Source: Cephalotus follicularis (lineage: Eukaryota > Streptophyta > Magnoliopsida > Oxalidales > Cephalotaceae). Taken from it: a stretch of 64,000 nucleotides of DNA. Below the pieces are notes generated by a model that was given only the letters and a program-made list of their open reading frames with translations, searched no databases and was not told the DNA's origin. The stretch spans positions 82,275-146,274 of the forward strand of contig BDDD01000184.1 of the NCBI GenBank assembly GCA_001972305.1, in the 5' to 3' direction. Made by a program: the position numbers and the translations under genes. Below are positions 1 through 12,095 of the stretch, in pieces (within the stretch, counting starts at the first letter, position 1; each line of letters opens with the position of its first letter).

Positions 1-2602
1 TCACTGGACGATAACCTAGGACATGTCCTCCCCGGGCATGACCCATACTAACAAGGCTATGCCCGGGCACAAGAAAACGACAATGCTTAACAAAAGGCTA
101 AGCCTGGGATCAACACAAGGGCCCGGGGTTAAACGCCAAGCCTATGGGACAACCACCTGAGGTCCCACCAACACTCGAACTACACTAAGGAGATAAAATC
201 TCACCCCAGCCAAGTACCCAGGGGATCCATCAGGGCTCACCCACCAAAACATCTCCAGGGACCGAGCTGGTCCGAGGTCGGGAGATCGGGCAAAACTAAA
301 GAAAACTGCTTACTCCCACTTAACGCCTACGGCATGCCCGAGGACAACACCCGGGGACGCCACCAAACCCCAACTTAGGGTTAACCAACCCAACTGCAAG
401 GTCAACCTAAGGTTAGACCAACCAAGACTGAAGCCACCCCTTCCCCCGACATCTCAGCAGAGGTGCCGCGCATAAAAAGGCCTGGGGAGAAACACTGAAG
501 TTTCACCAAGGCCAGGGCTGGGGAGACTTGCTCCTCTGCCCAAGGTCAAACAACCCCCGAACTCATACGTCGTCCCTGGACACCCAAACACTAAGCAAAA
601 ACAGTGCCAGGGCTGGGAAAACAGCACAAACAACAAGGTATATAAAACAAAAGAAATGAATTATATACACGGCCCCGGGCAAACCGCCAAAGATACACAA
701 CATCCAAACAACATATACACATGTTTACAAAGAAGGTTTTTACAACATAGACATTAGCAAAATCTATACAAAAACCCCATGAATGTCCCCAAATGCATGA
801 AGGTGCCAGTGGCCTAGGAGCCATCCTAAGGTGTTGAGTCCAGCGTCTACCTCCCTCAATAAGCTGTCCTTCATGGATCTCAAGACCAATGCTGCCCCGC
901 TCCCTCTGCACACAAAAATGAGAGGGGATTAATCCAACTGACAAGTGAGTAAGATCAAGGAAAAAATCTTGGGCGACCCACTTCCACCAGGGTGCCAAGA
1001 GTCAAGGTGAACGTGCCCTGCCCCTACTGGGCCGGGGATAACCCATAACCACTGCTCAACAAAACAAGGCAGGGGTGAAAAATATACAAGGATATCAATG
1101 AGAAAGAAAGCCCGAGGAGACGTCAGAGCTACCAACTCAATGACTGACCTCAAGGAAAGAAGATAAACAACAGTTTATATATCAGAACATGCCAGGGATC
1201 CAAGGATCAACAAAAGATCAACTCTAAGGATCAACAAATATCAAGGGGACTACTGGTACTGTATCAATCATAAGCACATTCCACACACACACATGCACAA
1301 TCAAACTCACACACTTCCATAGCCGGAACCACCTCGGCAGCATAAATAACAACTCCGTTGATGTTCCATCAACGCGGTCATGGGCTACAGGACTAAACAC
1401 ATCCCTCATATACTCATATAGATACCCACTTCCAGCGCACCGCATGAACATCGGTAGAAGGACTACGCAAGCTCTCCTCCCCTGGCAAATCATGCATTGG
1501 CGCACCTCACTACATAACCTCGATCGAGGGGCTACGCAAGCCCACCCCCATCGGTAATCACGAGCTCAGCACTATACCAGGTGAACCTCAATCGAGAAGC
1601 TACCTCGTCGGCAATCACATAGCGTTAGTATCATCCAAGGGGCCCGCAAATCACCGCTCAGCTCCACCCTTGACGAGATAACAGAGGAGAACCTCAGCTC
1701 AGAGGTAAATGTATCACCGCTTAGACCATCTCATGCCGGCAATCACATACATAACCAAGTAACCAGCACCCAGTAACCAGTACCCGAGGACAACAACACA
1801 TGATATCAAATAAAGCATGAATACTTAAATAGAAAGGGGAAACAACAAGTTCAACACAGTCGTTGAGCCATCAGCTCGAAAACAATAGTATTCACATGCA
1901 ATATCAACAAGATGACAGGAGAAGAATTCCTAGTCAAAGATAATATCATGGAAGGGTATATAATCAATAAACTCTCAGTTATCAATTGATAGAAAGAAGA
2001 ACATCCCACTCACTAGTATCAACAGCTTCCTCAGTTAGCTTCCTTGTAGCGCAGGCTCCGTGCCTAGATCTTCCTCTGCAAGACCAACACACAACAACAC
2101 TTAGCTACCATGAACAACATCTCTGAATCTATGTATGAACCACATACAACCATGAAAACCAAGACGATGCTTTTCCTCGGCCTCAAAGATCATGCCTGCA
2201 CCAACCATGCAATGCACCAAATCGTATTGAGGAGGACACTCACGGGTGAAAGAAAGTTCCAACCTCAAACAGCGCTCAAAGCTTCAGAAGAAAGATGAAG
2301 AAGAAAGATGGAAGATGAAGGCTCACTCTCCCAACTGCTTCTTCCGATGCGAAAAGATGGATATGATATCTGCCGAAGTCAACTATCAAGCTTCCTAAGC
2401 AAGCTTTGCACATATCCCAACACCATCTAACCAACTCTTATCTCTTAACCCATCATAAAACATTGGGCCTTCACCAAGCCCAAACCAAAGTAACACTTGC
2501 CCAAGAGAAGAGTCCAAACCAACCACAACCAAGGAGAAAAGAAAAAAAAAATTCCCCCAGGCCCAACCATCAATTTACCCAAAATTGATGCGGGTCATTA
2601 CA
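1..2602 (-). mobile_element. Partial LTR element of unidentified family (right end only)
   Basis: No protein domain is recognisable here. The right border is clear: on the minus strand the sequence begins TGTAATGACCC at 2602, a typical gypsy LTR start, and it cuts into the 3' LTR of Gy1, whose sequence resumes at 2603 and matches 9385 onward. The flank TAAGT (2603-2607) should be one copy of the target duplication; the other copy and the left LTR end are not in the window. Positions 1-1200 hold repeated CCCGGGCA/CCCGAGG words and look like LTR or leader sequence, perhaps of a Tat-type element, but this is a guess. Positions 1230-2600 look LTR-like. Whether 1-1200 and 1230-2602 are one element is not resolved. 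Confidence 0.5.
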
Positions 2603-2763
2603 TAAGTATTTTCCTAGTACTGAGCTTTATCAGTACAATAATTGGATACATATCTTCGCCATAGAGACAAGCAAAAATCCCACTGTAAGAAGCACAACAC
2701 AATTCACAACAATTAAAACACCACACACAACATCACATACAAACAATCAACATAACAGAACAA

Positions 2764-2795
<32 letters not shown>

Positions 2796-3327
2796 ATACA
2801 CATATGCTAGTAGTTGCTCGGACATATAGGAACCTACCTCAAATTCGGTTGAAAATAGAGATCACTTGATTCCTTCTCGAATCCTGAACTTCTTCCAAGC
2901 CTGGAGCTGCTACACGCCTCATCTTCCTTCTCCTTTCCACTCTGGCATTGCTCCTTTGCTTCAAGGAGATGGGGGATTTATACGAGAGCATGGGAGGCAT
3001 GGAACTCTCCCCAGGAAGCTCCTCTCCTGTAGCTTTCTTTATCTTTCCCATGACATCTCTGGATTTTTCCAGAATGGAAGTGAGTAGATATGTCAAAAGG
3101 TGTATCTCCTAGCATCTCTCTCTTTTTTTGATCATGGAAGGAAGAATCTAGAATTCTCCCGGCATTTTCCCACCTATGCGGGCCGACTTCAACTTCTTGG
3201 TCCATTCTTTTCTTCCTCCATTTTGAGCCCAATACCAATTACTCCTCAAAGTCTGAATTCGGTTCAAGGAAGAACAGTAAGGCCCACATACACATAAAGA
3301 TCCTTTATAACATTGAAGGGCATTACA
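2603..3327 (-). repeat. Gy1 3' LTR, truncated
   Basis: This stretch aligns over its whole length with 9385-10109 of the Gy1 5' LTR, ending (plus strand) in GGGCATTACA. About 1.1 kb that should lie to its left (matching 8251-9384) is displaced by the element ending at 2602. The two copies differ by many substitutions and by an AC repeat that is much longer here, so Gy1 is not recent. Confidence 0.85.
2768..2795. repeat. (AC)n microsatellite in Gy1 3' LTR
   Basis: An uninterrupted AC run. The matching site in the sister LTR (about 9549-9560) has only a few AC units, so the expansion happened after insertion of Gy1. Confidence 0.9.
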
Positions 3328-3345
3328 TCCTCCCCTCCTTAAAGA
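3328..3345 (-). other. Gy1 polypurine tract
   Basis: On the minus strand a purine run (TTAAGGAGGGGAGGA) abuts the 3' LTR start TGTAATGCCC. This is the usual primer position for plus-strand DNA synthesis in LTR retrotransposons. Confidence 0.8.
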
Positions 3346-3370
3346 AATCTCGTTCCGAGATTCTCTGAGG

Positions 3371-4640
3371 TTAAAATAAATGGGGATACATAGATTTCAT
3401 ATCTTCTTCTCTTTCCAAAGTAGCATCCTCCACTCCATGGTATTGCCACAACACTTTCACCAGTGAAATGGTTTTTCTCCTCAACTGTTTAATCCGACGG
3501 TCGAGGATCTGGATAGGTACTTCCTCGAAACTCATATCCGTGCTCAACTCCAACGGTTCCCATTGCAGCACATGGGATGGTACTTCCTCAGCATTGAGGC
3601 ATGGAATACATTGTGTACATCTGCTAGTCTGGGTGGTAAGGCAAGTAGGTAAGTGACGACACCCACTCTCTCAAGGATCTTAAAAGGTCCTATAAATCGA
3701 GAGGCTAGCTTTTGTTTTTTGCCAAACCTCATAATTCCTTTAGTTGAGGAGACTTTAAGGAATACGTGATCACCCACGGCGAACTCCAATTATCTTCTGC
3801 AATGGTTTGCATAGTTTTTCTACCTACTTTGTGCTGTAAGAAGTCTTTCTCTGATGTCCTTTGCATTCTCAGTTGTTTCCTGTACAAGCTTGGGTCCCAT
3901 AAGACTCTGTTCACCGACTTCAAACCAACATATTGGGGTTCTACATTTTCGTCCATAGAGAGCCTCGAATTGTGCCATTCCGATACTGGCATGATAACTA
4001 TTATTGTATGAGAACTCTGCTAATGGTAAGTGGTCATCCCAACTACCACCTCAATCTAGAACACATGCTTGTAGCATGTCTTCCAGAGTCTAAATAATCC
4101 TCTCAGACTGTCCATCAGTCTGGGGATGAAAAGTTGTGCTAAAATTTAGTTGGGTACCAAAAGCTTCTCGCACTTTTCTCCAAAATCGCGATGTGAATCG
4201 GGGGTCTCTATCGGTCACAACGTTAATTGGTACTCCGTGAAGCTCGACAATCTCTGCAACGCATAGGTTTGCTAACCGTGTAAGGGAATAAGTGGTCTTA
4301 ATCACAAGAAAATGGGCTCATTTGGTAAAGCGATCAACGATCACCCAAATATCATCACGGTTATTCTTCGTTCTGGGCAGTCCCATCACAAAATCCATTG
4401 TAATGTGTTCCCGTTTCCATTGTGCCACAGACAACGGTTGTAATAACCCCACTAGTCTTTGATGTTCTGATTTAACCTGCTGACATGTTAGACAGGAAGC
4501 AACATACTCGGCTATTTCTCTTTTAATATTTCTCCACCAATAATTTAGCTTTAAGTCTCGGTAAATCTTGGTACTCCCCGGACGTACGGAGAAACTGGAG
4601 CGATGTGCTTGTGACAACAGTTCATCCTTTAAATCCTTGT
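3371..4640 (-). pseudogene. Gy1 pol: integrase with chromodomain-like tail
   Basis: Translation on the minus strand gives the integrase zinc-binding region (HPGSTK..., CLTCQQVK), then the catalytic core with its first Asp (ITMDFVMGLPR), second Asp ([14 protein letters not shown]) and the Glu in HPQTDGQSERII. After the core come GDHVFLKVS, the FGKKQKLASRFIGPF block, DVHNVFHASMLRKYHP, and a tail ending MYPHLF that in Tekay-type elements forms the chromodomain-like region. Integrase inserts the cDNA; the tail is thought to bind heterochromatin marks. A frame change lies near 3560 and stops occur around 4306 and 4090, so it cannot give a full protein. Confidence 0.8.
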
Positions 4641-4668
4641 CATTTGGAACACATATTCTGCCTTGATA

Positions 4669-6090
4669 TCAAATCAATCCATCATTCTGTACTGAGAAAT
4701 GGGGCTTCAATCCTCCATTGTCTCTCAAGGCTAATTTAAGCAATTCTTCATCTTTACTTTGAGTTGCTCGGATTCTATCCACCAACCATGGTTGTGCTTG
4801 TATATGGGCAACCGTTAGGCAAGCTAATCGATGACTCAAGGTGTCAGCAACTACATTAGCTTTTCTCGGATGGTACTGTATTTCATAGTTGTAGTCATTG
4901 AGCAATTCCATCCATCTCCTCTGTCTCATATCCAGGAATTTCTGGGAAAACAAATACTTCAAACTTTTATGATCAGTATACACCTTGAACTTCGTACCAT
5001 ACAGATAATGTCTCCATTTATGTAGCGCAAAGACTATCGCTGACAACTCAAGATCATGAGTTGCATAACTCCCTTCATGGGGCTTCAATTTCCTTGAGGC
5101 GTATGCAATCACTATTCCATTTTGCATCAGGACACATTCCAACCCATTGCCCAATGCATCACTGTATATCACAAAACCTTCTAGAAAAGCGAAGATTGAC
5201 GCAGAAATCAAACGATGCTTCTACTCTTGAAAGCTCCATACTCAATCTTCATCCCATACAACAGCTATATTCTTCTGCATCAATCGGGTCAGAGGTGTAG
5301 CTATTCTTGAAAATCCTTTAACAAAACGATGGTAATATCCTGCTAAGCCTAGAAAACTTTGGACTTCCGTCACATTCGTTGGTCGCTTCCAGTCCTTCAC
5401 TAGTTCAATCTTTGAAGGATCTACTACTAATCTGGCACTGGATATAACATGACCAAGGAAAGTTACCTCTGATAGCCATGATTCACATTTGCTCAACTTG
5501 GCATATAACTGATGATCTCTGAGGATTTGCAATGCCAAGTGAAAATGTTTTCCATGCTCTTCCATGGACTTGGAGTACAACAGGATATCATCAATGAAGA
5601 CTACTATGAATTGGTCAAGGTACGGACTAAACACTTGGTTCATTAAACTCATGAATACGGCAGGGGCATTAGTTACCCCAAATGGCATTACCACAAATTC
5701 ATAATGTCCATACTGTGGTCTAAATACAGTCTTTGGAATGTCTCCCTTTCTAACTCTGAGCTGATGGTATCCCGATCTCAGATCTAATTTAGACAGTACT
5801 GAAGATCCCTTCAGCTGATCAAATAGATCATCGATGTGCGACAGCGGATACTTGTTCTTGACAGTGACCTTATTAAGCTACCGGTAATCAATGCACATTC
5901 ACAATGATCCATCCTTCTTCTTAACAAATAAGACCGATGCTCCCCATGGGGATACACTTGGTCTGATAAAACCTTTATCAAGCAAATCTTGCAGTTGTAC
6001 TTTTAATTCCTTCAACTCAGGAGGGGCCATCCAATATGGAGTTTTTGATATAGGTGTTGTTCCTGGCAAAAGATCTATGGTGAACTCCAC
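4669..6090 (-). pseudogene. Gy1 pol: reverse transcriptase and RNase H
   Basis: The minus-strand product starts with the conserved [13 protein letters not shown] block and [16 protein letters not shown], followed by the RT core ([24 protein letters not shown] with both catalytic Asp intact, [18 protein letters not shown]). RNase H follows ([59 protein letters not shown]). The frame is the same from 6090 to 4669 but contains stops, including two in the DGSL*MCIDYR* segment near 5880-5900 and one near 5230. RT copies the element RNA and RNase H removes the template. Confidence 0.85.
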
Positions 6091-6099
6091 ATCTATTTA

Positions 6100-8240
6100 G
6101 GGAGGTAAGGATGTTAATTCTTTCGGAAACACATCCGGGTATTCACAAACAACAGGAACATCCTCGATCTTCGACATCCATCTACCGCTATCAACAACAT
6201 GTGCCAGGTAAGCATCACAACCCTGTCTTAAGAGTATGTCAGCCTGAATAGCGGATATCATAGGAACTGGCTGATGCTCTAAGGTTCCAATAAACTAGAA
6301 TGGAGACTGGCCTAGCAAATGGAAGGTTACAACCTTCCTATTACAATCCATATGCATAGTGTGTCAACAACCAATCCATTCCAACAATTACATCAAGATC
6401 ACCCATTGGCAACACTATGAGGTCTGCTGGAAGGACATGACCGAAAATCTCAATGGTACAAGATCTACACACTCACTTGGAGGTAACAAACTCTCCTACC
6501 GGTGTGCTAACTTCTATCACAAAGGGTAAAAGCTCTGGCTTCACATCCATGTAATGCACAAAATGTGATGCAATATATGAATGGGATGAGCCTGGATCTA
6601 TAAGAGTCTATGTCGAAAGCTGAGATATAAATACGGTACCTCCAATCACTGAGGCTGATCCAACCACGGACCTTTAATCCATGGCATATACTCTGCCTTG
6701 CACTGTAGGTGCTGATCCCATCGGCTACTTGCCACGATCTCCTCTTGAGCTAGTGCTAGGATGACCTAGTTGAGAAACTCCATGAGGTTGGGCTGATCTC
6801 TGGCCCAGCATCCCTGGATCATATCTACTATGAGGACACTCAGCATCCACATTGTCCATAGCTCCACAATTTATGCACCTGTTGGCCTTCCACCAACAAT
6901 CATAAGCGGCATGGTTCGTACAGCCACAATGTATGCACGACTCCACAGAATCTTGGCCAACATCACTTGAAGGCCTAAAATGACTTCCTTATGGGGATAA
7001 TAATCCTCCTTGTCGTCTCCGTCGGGAGCCACTACCTCGTCTCCTCTGCTGAGAACCTCGAAATTGTCTTCCAAATCTTGAGGGACCAGCTGGACTATCA
7101 GTGCTACCAGGAGATTCACTCTGCCTCGGACTACTGCTATATCCAGACTTCTGGGATGTATTACTACTCCCATAATTTCTTCCCGAATACCCATCGGAAG
7201 GAACAGGTCTCCGGCTGCCTGCTTGGATTCTCATGTTTTGCAGTTCCTGAGTCATAGCTTCTATTTCTCGAGCCCTGTTAGATAGATCAAAGAAGGATCT
7301 CAAATGTAAGGGCACTAACTTCTCCTTTATTTTTAGGACGAAGTCCTCCAAGGTACTTCTTAGATTTCCTCGATTTAGTGTTAACCATGTACGGAGCTAT
7401 CCTTGATAATTCGATAAACTTGGCCTCATATTGGGCCACTGACATATCTCCTTGGGTTAGGCCTAGGAATTTGGCCTCTCTCTTATCAACTTCAGTTTCA
7501 GGATAGAATCTTTTATTAAACTCTGATTTGAACGGATCCCAAGAATATGCTGTCTCGGAGTCTTTCCAAGAAGACTCAATCATTTTCCACCAATGCTCTG
7601 CTTCACCCTATAACATATATGTTGCAAAAATATCCTTCTGCGAGTCTGAGCATTCCATGACTCGTTAGATATTCTCCAATTGCAATAGCCATCTCTCAGC
7701 TGAAATGGCATCAGGATCCCCTGTGAAAGCTGGAGGGCTCAATTTCAAAAATCTGATTAAAGGGTCCTCACTGCGAGGCTGATCAACTGATCTTCTTGCT
7801 GCTTCAGTCCGCCTAGCTGGTCTCACAACTGATGTATGTTCTGGGGCTTCTGCTGCACGCCTACCTGGTCGTGCAACAGGTGGTTATTCTACTTCAGCCG
7901 CATGCTGTTGCATGCACTCACTCATCTGATTTATCATAGCACACGTCCTCCTCATAAAACCTCTAGGTTCCTCTTGAATAGGAGCAGCAGTTTCTGCTTC
8001 TTGAGCCACATTAACTTCTTCTTGTTCCTCTGCATCTCTATTTGCTCAGGTACATCTAGTCGATGGCCCAGCTCTTGCTCCTCTTGTAGTTCTACTTCAA
8101 CGTCCTTCCATACTTCTGATTGTATGAAAGAAATGGGTCAATGTCCACATATAATATCTGCATACAAAATCTTACTTTATGATAATTGTTCCACTTTCCA
8201 AGGATCCTATCCTGGCATATCCATCATGGTACGGCTCTGA
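6100..8240 (-). pseudogene. Gy1 gag and protease
   Basis: The gag region (about 7990-6720, minus strand) has the retrotransposon gag block (FNKRFYPETEVDKREAKFLG, DMSVAQYEAKFIEL) and two adjacent CCHC knuckles near 6830-6946. The first is C-x2-C-x4-H-x4-C; in the second the His position is Asn. A protease motif of the DPGSSHS type follows near 6560-6610, as usual for this lineage. The coding frame changes at least twice, and stops are common above 7583. Gag packages the RNA; the protease would cut the polyprotein. The Gly-Ser-rich patch (about 6990-7200) is linker sequence. Confidence 0.75.
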
Positions 8241-8245
8241 TACAA
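8233..8245 (-). other. Gy1 primer binding site (initiator Met tRNA type)
   Basis: On the minus strand TTGTATCAGAGCC follows the 5' LTR end after a short spacer. It matches the TGGTATCAGAGC class of sites complementary to the 3' end of plant initiator Met tRNA, with one change at the second position. Confidence 0.75.
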
Positions 8246-8919
8246 AAAACTGTCACGCCCCAAACTGAGGGTTGTTCCCCACGGCCCGATACGTGGCATA
8301 CCGTACAATTTAATAGCAATCCATAATTTCAATCATAATAACAATTTAAAACTTTGATTCATAATCTTATATGCGGATATAAAGTCTAAATATTAATGTG
8401 GATAATCTCTGAAGTACATAACAATTACATAAGGACGCACTGCCACAAACCGGCAGGGAATATAAATACATAAACCTTACTTGCTAAACTGCTCTTCGGA
8501 ACTGCACTACCGAGGAGGACTTACACTATTCTTCTATCTTTTGGATTGTTGTGACGCTTCACATGGCCCATTACAATGAATGGGTCAGCAACCCGTAGGT
8601 TGTGTAGGCTACTATATGCAGAGACACACCAACAGAGGAGATACAATACAATCAAAGAAAATGCTTGCATGCCATGAACATAGCCCATATATATAAACAT
8701 CGTGCAACCTCATAATTCATCTTCAGGAACTAAATGTACTATCCTCCATCTCCTTTGCCCTAGGGATAGACCACACATTATGGATGTCAAAGGTGGAGGA
8801 TCCGGGTAAGGAAAGCCATTGTCACGCAGGCAGACTAAAGTTATCATCTCTTATCGGGCAGACTAGAGCATAGTTGTTTATACATACATGTCTAAGTGTG
8901 TGACCTACTCAGTCATCTA

Positions 8920-9070
8920 CGTGTATAGGTGACCTTTGCGGTCATCTCTCGTATGGGTGACCTCTACGGTCATCTAACATTGGTGACCTCTTTGATCATC
9001 TCTGATAATGGTGAACTCTATGGTCATCTCTGTCATAGGTGACCTCTTCGGTCATCTTCGATAATGACTC
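8920..9070. repeat. Minisatellite (GGTGACCTCT..GGTCATC) in Gy1 5' LTR
   Basis: Six or so degenerate units of about 25-33 bp, each made of GGTGACCTCT (or a variant) followed by a nearby CGGTCATCT. GGTGACC and GGTCATC are nearly inverted copies of each other, so each unit can fold back on itself. Confidence 0.8.
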
Positions 9071-9177
9071 CTATAATATATTTATATCACTAGCTCAGGT
9101 GTATTAATATAGTCTACCTCTGCGCTCTTAGGCACTAGTCTACTCTGCGCCATGAAGGACAGATTTGCTTAGTTCAC

Positions 9178-9385
9178 ATGGCTTGGTGTGCTCGGACACA
9201 TGGTCTAGCATGTTCGGGAGACGCGTGGTCTGGCATGCTCGGGACGCATGGTCTGGCGTGCTCAAGAACGGATGGTCTGGCATGCTCGGTGATGCATGGT
9301 CTGGTATGCTCGTACGACTCAAGGTCTGGCAATGCTCGGATGACTCATGGTCTGGCAATGCTCAGACGACTCATGGTCTGCTCTA
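9178..9385. repeat. Minisatellite (CATGGTCTGGCATGCTCGG) in Gy1 5' LTR
   Basis: About eight tandem units of roughly 22-27 bp with core TGGTCTGGCATGCTCG, ending just before the part shared with the truncated 3' LTR. Units drift in sequence. Because the repeat is open in several frames it creates spurious reading frames on both strands. Confidence 0.85.
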
Positions 9386-10112
9386 AGTACTTTCTTAGTA
9401 CTGAGCTTTATCAATACAATAATTCAATACATATCTTTAGCACAGAGACAAGCAAAAATCATACTCTAACAAGCACAACACAATTCACAACAATTCAAAC
9501 ACCAAACACAACATCACATACAAACAATCAACATAACAAAACAAACAGCAAACACACACAATACACATATGTTGGTAGGTGCTCGGACATATAGAAACCT
9601 ACCTCAAATTCGGTTGAAAACGGAGATCACTCGATTCCTCCTCGAATCCTGAACTTTTTCAAAGCTTGGAGCTGCTACGCACCTCAGCTTCCTTCGCCTT
9701 TCCACTATAGCATTGCTCTTTTGCTTCTATGAGATGGGGGATTTATACAGAAGCATCAAAATCTCCCAAGGAAGCTCCTCTCTTGTCGCTTTCTTTATCT
9801 TTCCCATGACATCAGGGACCCATCTTCCACTTTCTCACCTTTCTCTCGATTTTCCAGAATGGAAGTGAGTAAAAATGTCCAAAGGTGCGTCTCTCGGCAT
9901 CTCTTTTTTATAATCTTGGAATGAAGAATATAGAATTCTCCTGGCGTTTTCCAACCTATGCAGGCCGACTTCAACTTCTTGGGCCATTCTTTTCTTCCTC
10001 CATTTTGAGCCCAATACCAATTACTCCTCAAAGTCTGAATTCGGTCCAAGGAAGAAGAGTAAGGCCCACATACACATAAAGATCATTTATAACATTGAGG
10101 GGCATTACATCT

Positions 10113-12092
10113 GGTGAAGATGTCCATAATTTGGTCTTTAGTAGGCATGAAAATTAGTTCGATGTCTCCCTTTTCTATGTGATCCTTTATAAAATGATAT
10201 CTTATATCTATATGCTTAGTTCTAGAATGGTGTACGGAATTTTTACCGAAGCATATTACAGTAGTATTATCACATCTTATAGGCACATTTTCAAATTTAA
10301 ATCCATAGTCTAGGAGTTGTTGTTTCATCCACATGACTTGTGCACAATAACTTCCTGCTATAATATACTCAACTTCGGTAGTAGAAAGTGCTACCAAATT
10401 TTGTTTCTTGCTAAACCAAGATATGAGCATATTTCCTAAGAATTGGCAAGTGCCACTAGTGATTTTTCTATCTACCTTATAACCTCCAAACTCAACATCT
10501 GAGTATGTATGCAAGTCAAAAGATGAATTTCTAGGATACCATAATCCTAAGGTCAGTGTATATGCTAAACATTTAAAAATTCGTTTAACAGCATGTAAAT
10601 GCGATTCTTTAGGACAAGCTTGAAAGCGAGCACACAAACATACACTGAATAGAATATCTGGCATACTAGTAGTCAAATAAAGCAAGGAACCAATCATACT
10701 CCTATAGAGTTTTTGGTCAATGAGTTTACCTTGCTCGTCTTTGTCTAACCTTGTAGTTGTGCTCATTGGAGTTTTGCTTTTCCTTGCATTTTCCAATCCT
10801 AATCTTTTGAGTAGATCTTTTATGTATTTGGATTGGTTGATGAAGATGTCGTCCTTAAGTTGTTTCACTTGAAGTCCAAGGAAGAAATTAAGTTCTCCCA
10901 TCATGCTCATTTTGAACTCATCCTGCATGATCTTGGCAAAATCCTTGCACAAACTTTTATTAGTAGAGCCAAAAATGATATCGTCAACATATATTTGTAC
11001 AATAAGAATGTCCTCATTATGAGTTTTTGTAAAAATAGTTATATCTATAGATCCTGTTTTAAAATAATTTTCAAGTAAATAACCACTTGGTTTTTCATAC
11101 CAAGCTCTAGGAGATTGTTTCAAACCATATAATGCTTTTGAAAGTTTAAACACATGGCTTAGAAAATGTGGATCTTAAAAACCGGGAGGTTGTTCTACAT
11201 AACCTTCCTCCTTTATCAAACCATTTAAAAATTCACTTTTTACATCCATTTGAAAAAGTGTAAAGTCTTTATATGATGCATATGCAAGTAAGATACGAAT
11301 GGACTCTAATCTAGCTACGGGAGTATACGACTCATCAAAATCAATTCCCTCTTCTTGGGAATAACCCTTAGCAACTAACCTAGCTTCGTTCCTAATAACA
11401 ATTCCTTGATCATCCATTTTATTACGATATACCCATTTAGTACCAATTATGTTGTGATTATTAGGTCTAGGTACTAGGTTCCATACTTTATTATGCTCAA
11501 ATTGAATTAATTCTTCTTGCATAGTATTTAACCAATATTCATCTTTTTCAGCTTCTTCTATATTTCTAGGCTCTATTTGAGAAAGAAAAGCAATATAGTT
11601 TTGATTAATGATACACCTAGTAGATACACCTAGTCTAGGATTGCCTATGATTGCCTCATGAGGATGTCCTCTTACTACCTTCAAAGTCTTGTTATGAAGA
11701 GCTTCTTGGTAGCTTTCTTGAGAGGTTTCTCCTTGTGTAGGATCCTCCTTTTTGCTATCGTCAATGCTTAGCTTCTCAACTCCATTTTCAATGAAATCTA
11801 TAGAATCAACATTAATAACTTCTTTTGGAAGTTTTGGGTTAGATTCATCAAAAATGACATGCATAGATTCTTCAACAAGTAAAGTTCTTTTATTAAAAAA
11901 CCTAAAAGCTCTAATATTAGTTGAGTAGCCAAGAAATATACTTTCGTCGACTTTGGAGTCGAACTTACCAAGATGATCTTTTTCGTTGTTTTGGATAAAG
12001 CACTTACATCCGAAGGCATGGAAGTAGCTAATGTTAGGCTTTCTCCCCCTCCATAATTTATATGGAGTCTTTTTGATAATTGGCCTTATCAA
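10113..12092 (-). pseudogene. Co1 pol: integrase C-term, reverse transcriptase, RNase H (truncated)
   Basis: The minus-strand product from 12092 has the post-integrase block ([25 protein letters not shown]), RT start ([41 protein letters not shown]) and, after a frame break near 11160, RT core (LYGLKQSPRAWYE, YVDDIIFGS with both catalytic Asp present, FLGLQV). RNase H follows (YSDVEFGG, SWFSKKQ, LSTTEVEYI, RTKHIDIRYHFI). The protein stops in the MPTKDQIMDIFTR segment, exactly where the Gy1 LTR begins. Few stops are seen, so decay is moderate. Confidence 0.85.
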
Positions 12093-12095
12093 TAT

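Larger units (their letters stand above)
2603..10109 (-). mobile_element. Gy1: degraded Ty3/gypsy chromovirus (Tekay/Del-like)
   Basis: On the minus strand the order is 5' LTR (10109 to 8251), primer site, gag, protease, RT, RNase H, integrase with tail, polypurine tract and a 3' LTR cut short at 2603. The LTR starts TGTAATGCCC and ends GGGGCGTGACA. It lies in copia Co1: the Co1 RNase H stops exactly at the LTR border (10110), and TCTGG (10110-10114) should be the target duplication, its partner lying left of the window. Several stops and frame changes make it non-autonomous. Family assignment rests on the integrase tail (PVQ/PIQILDRR..., ending MYPHLF), which is typical of Tekay-type chromoviruses. 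Confidence 0.85.
8251..10109 (-). repeat. Gy1 5' LTR, full length
   Basis: About 1.86 kb bounded on the plus strand by TGTCACGCCCC and GGGCATTACA, with the primer site on one side and interrupted Co1 coding sequence on the other. Its right 0.7 kb matches 2603-3327. It contains two internal minisatellites, listed separately. No reading frame in it looks real. Confidence 0.85.

Noticed and set aside
1-1230. Possible host gene in the GC-richer left end
   Set aside because: Open frames are short, on both strands and without domains. CCCGGGCA-type repeats suggest LTR or leader sequence.
9165-9594. Overlapping frames with repeated HGLACSG.. or related peptides
   Set aside because: They are translations of the TGGTCTGGCATGCTCG minisatellite in the Gy1 LTR; open on both strands because the unit lacks stops.
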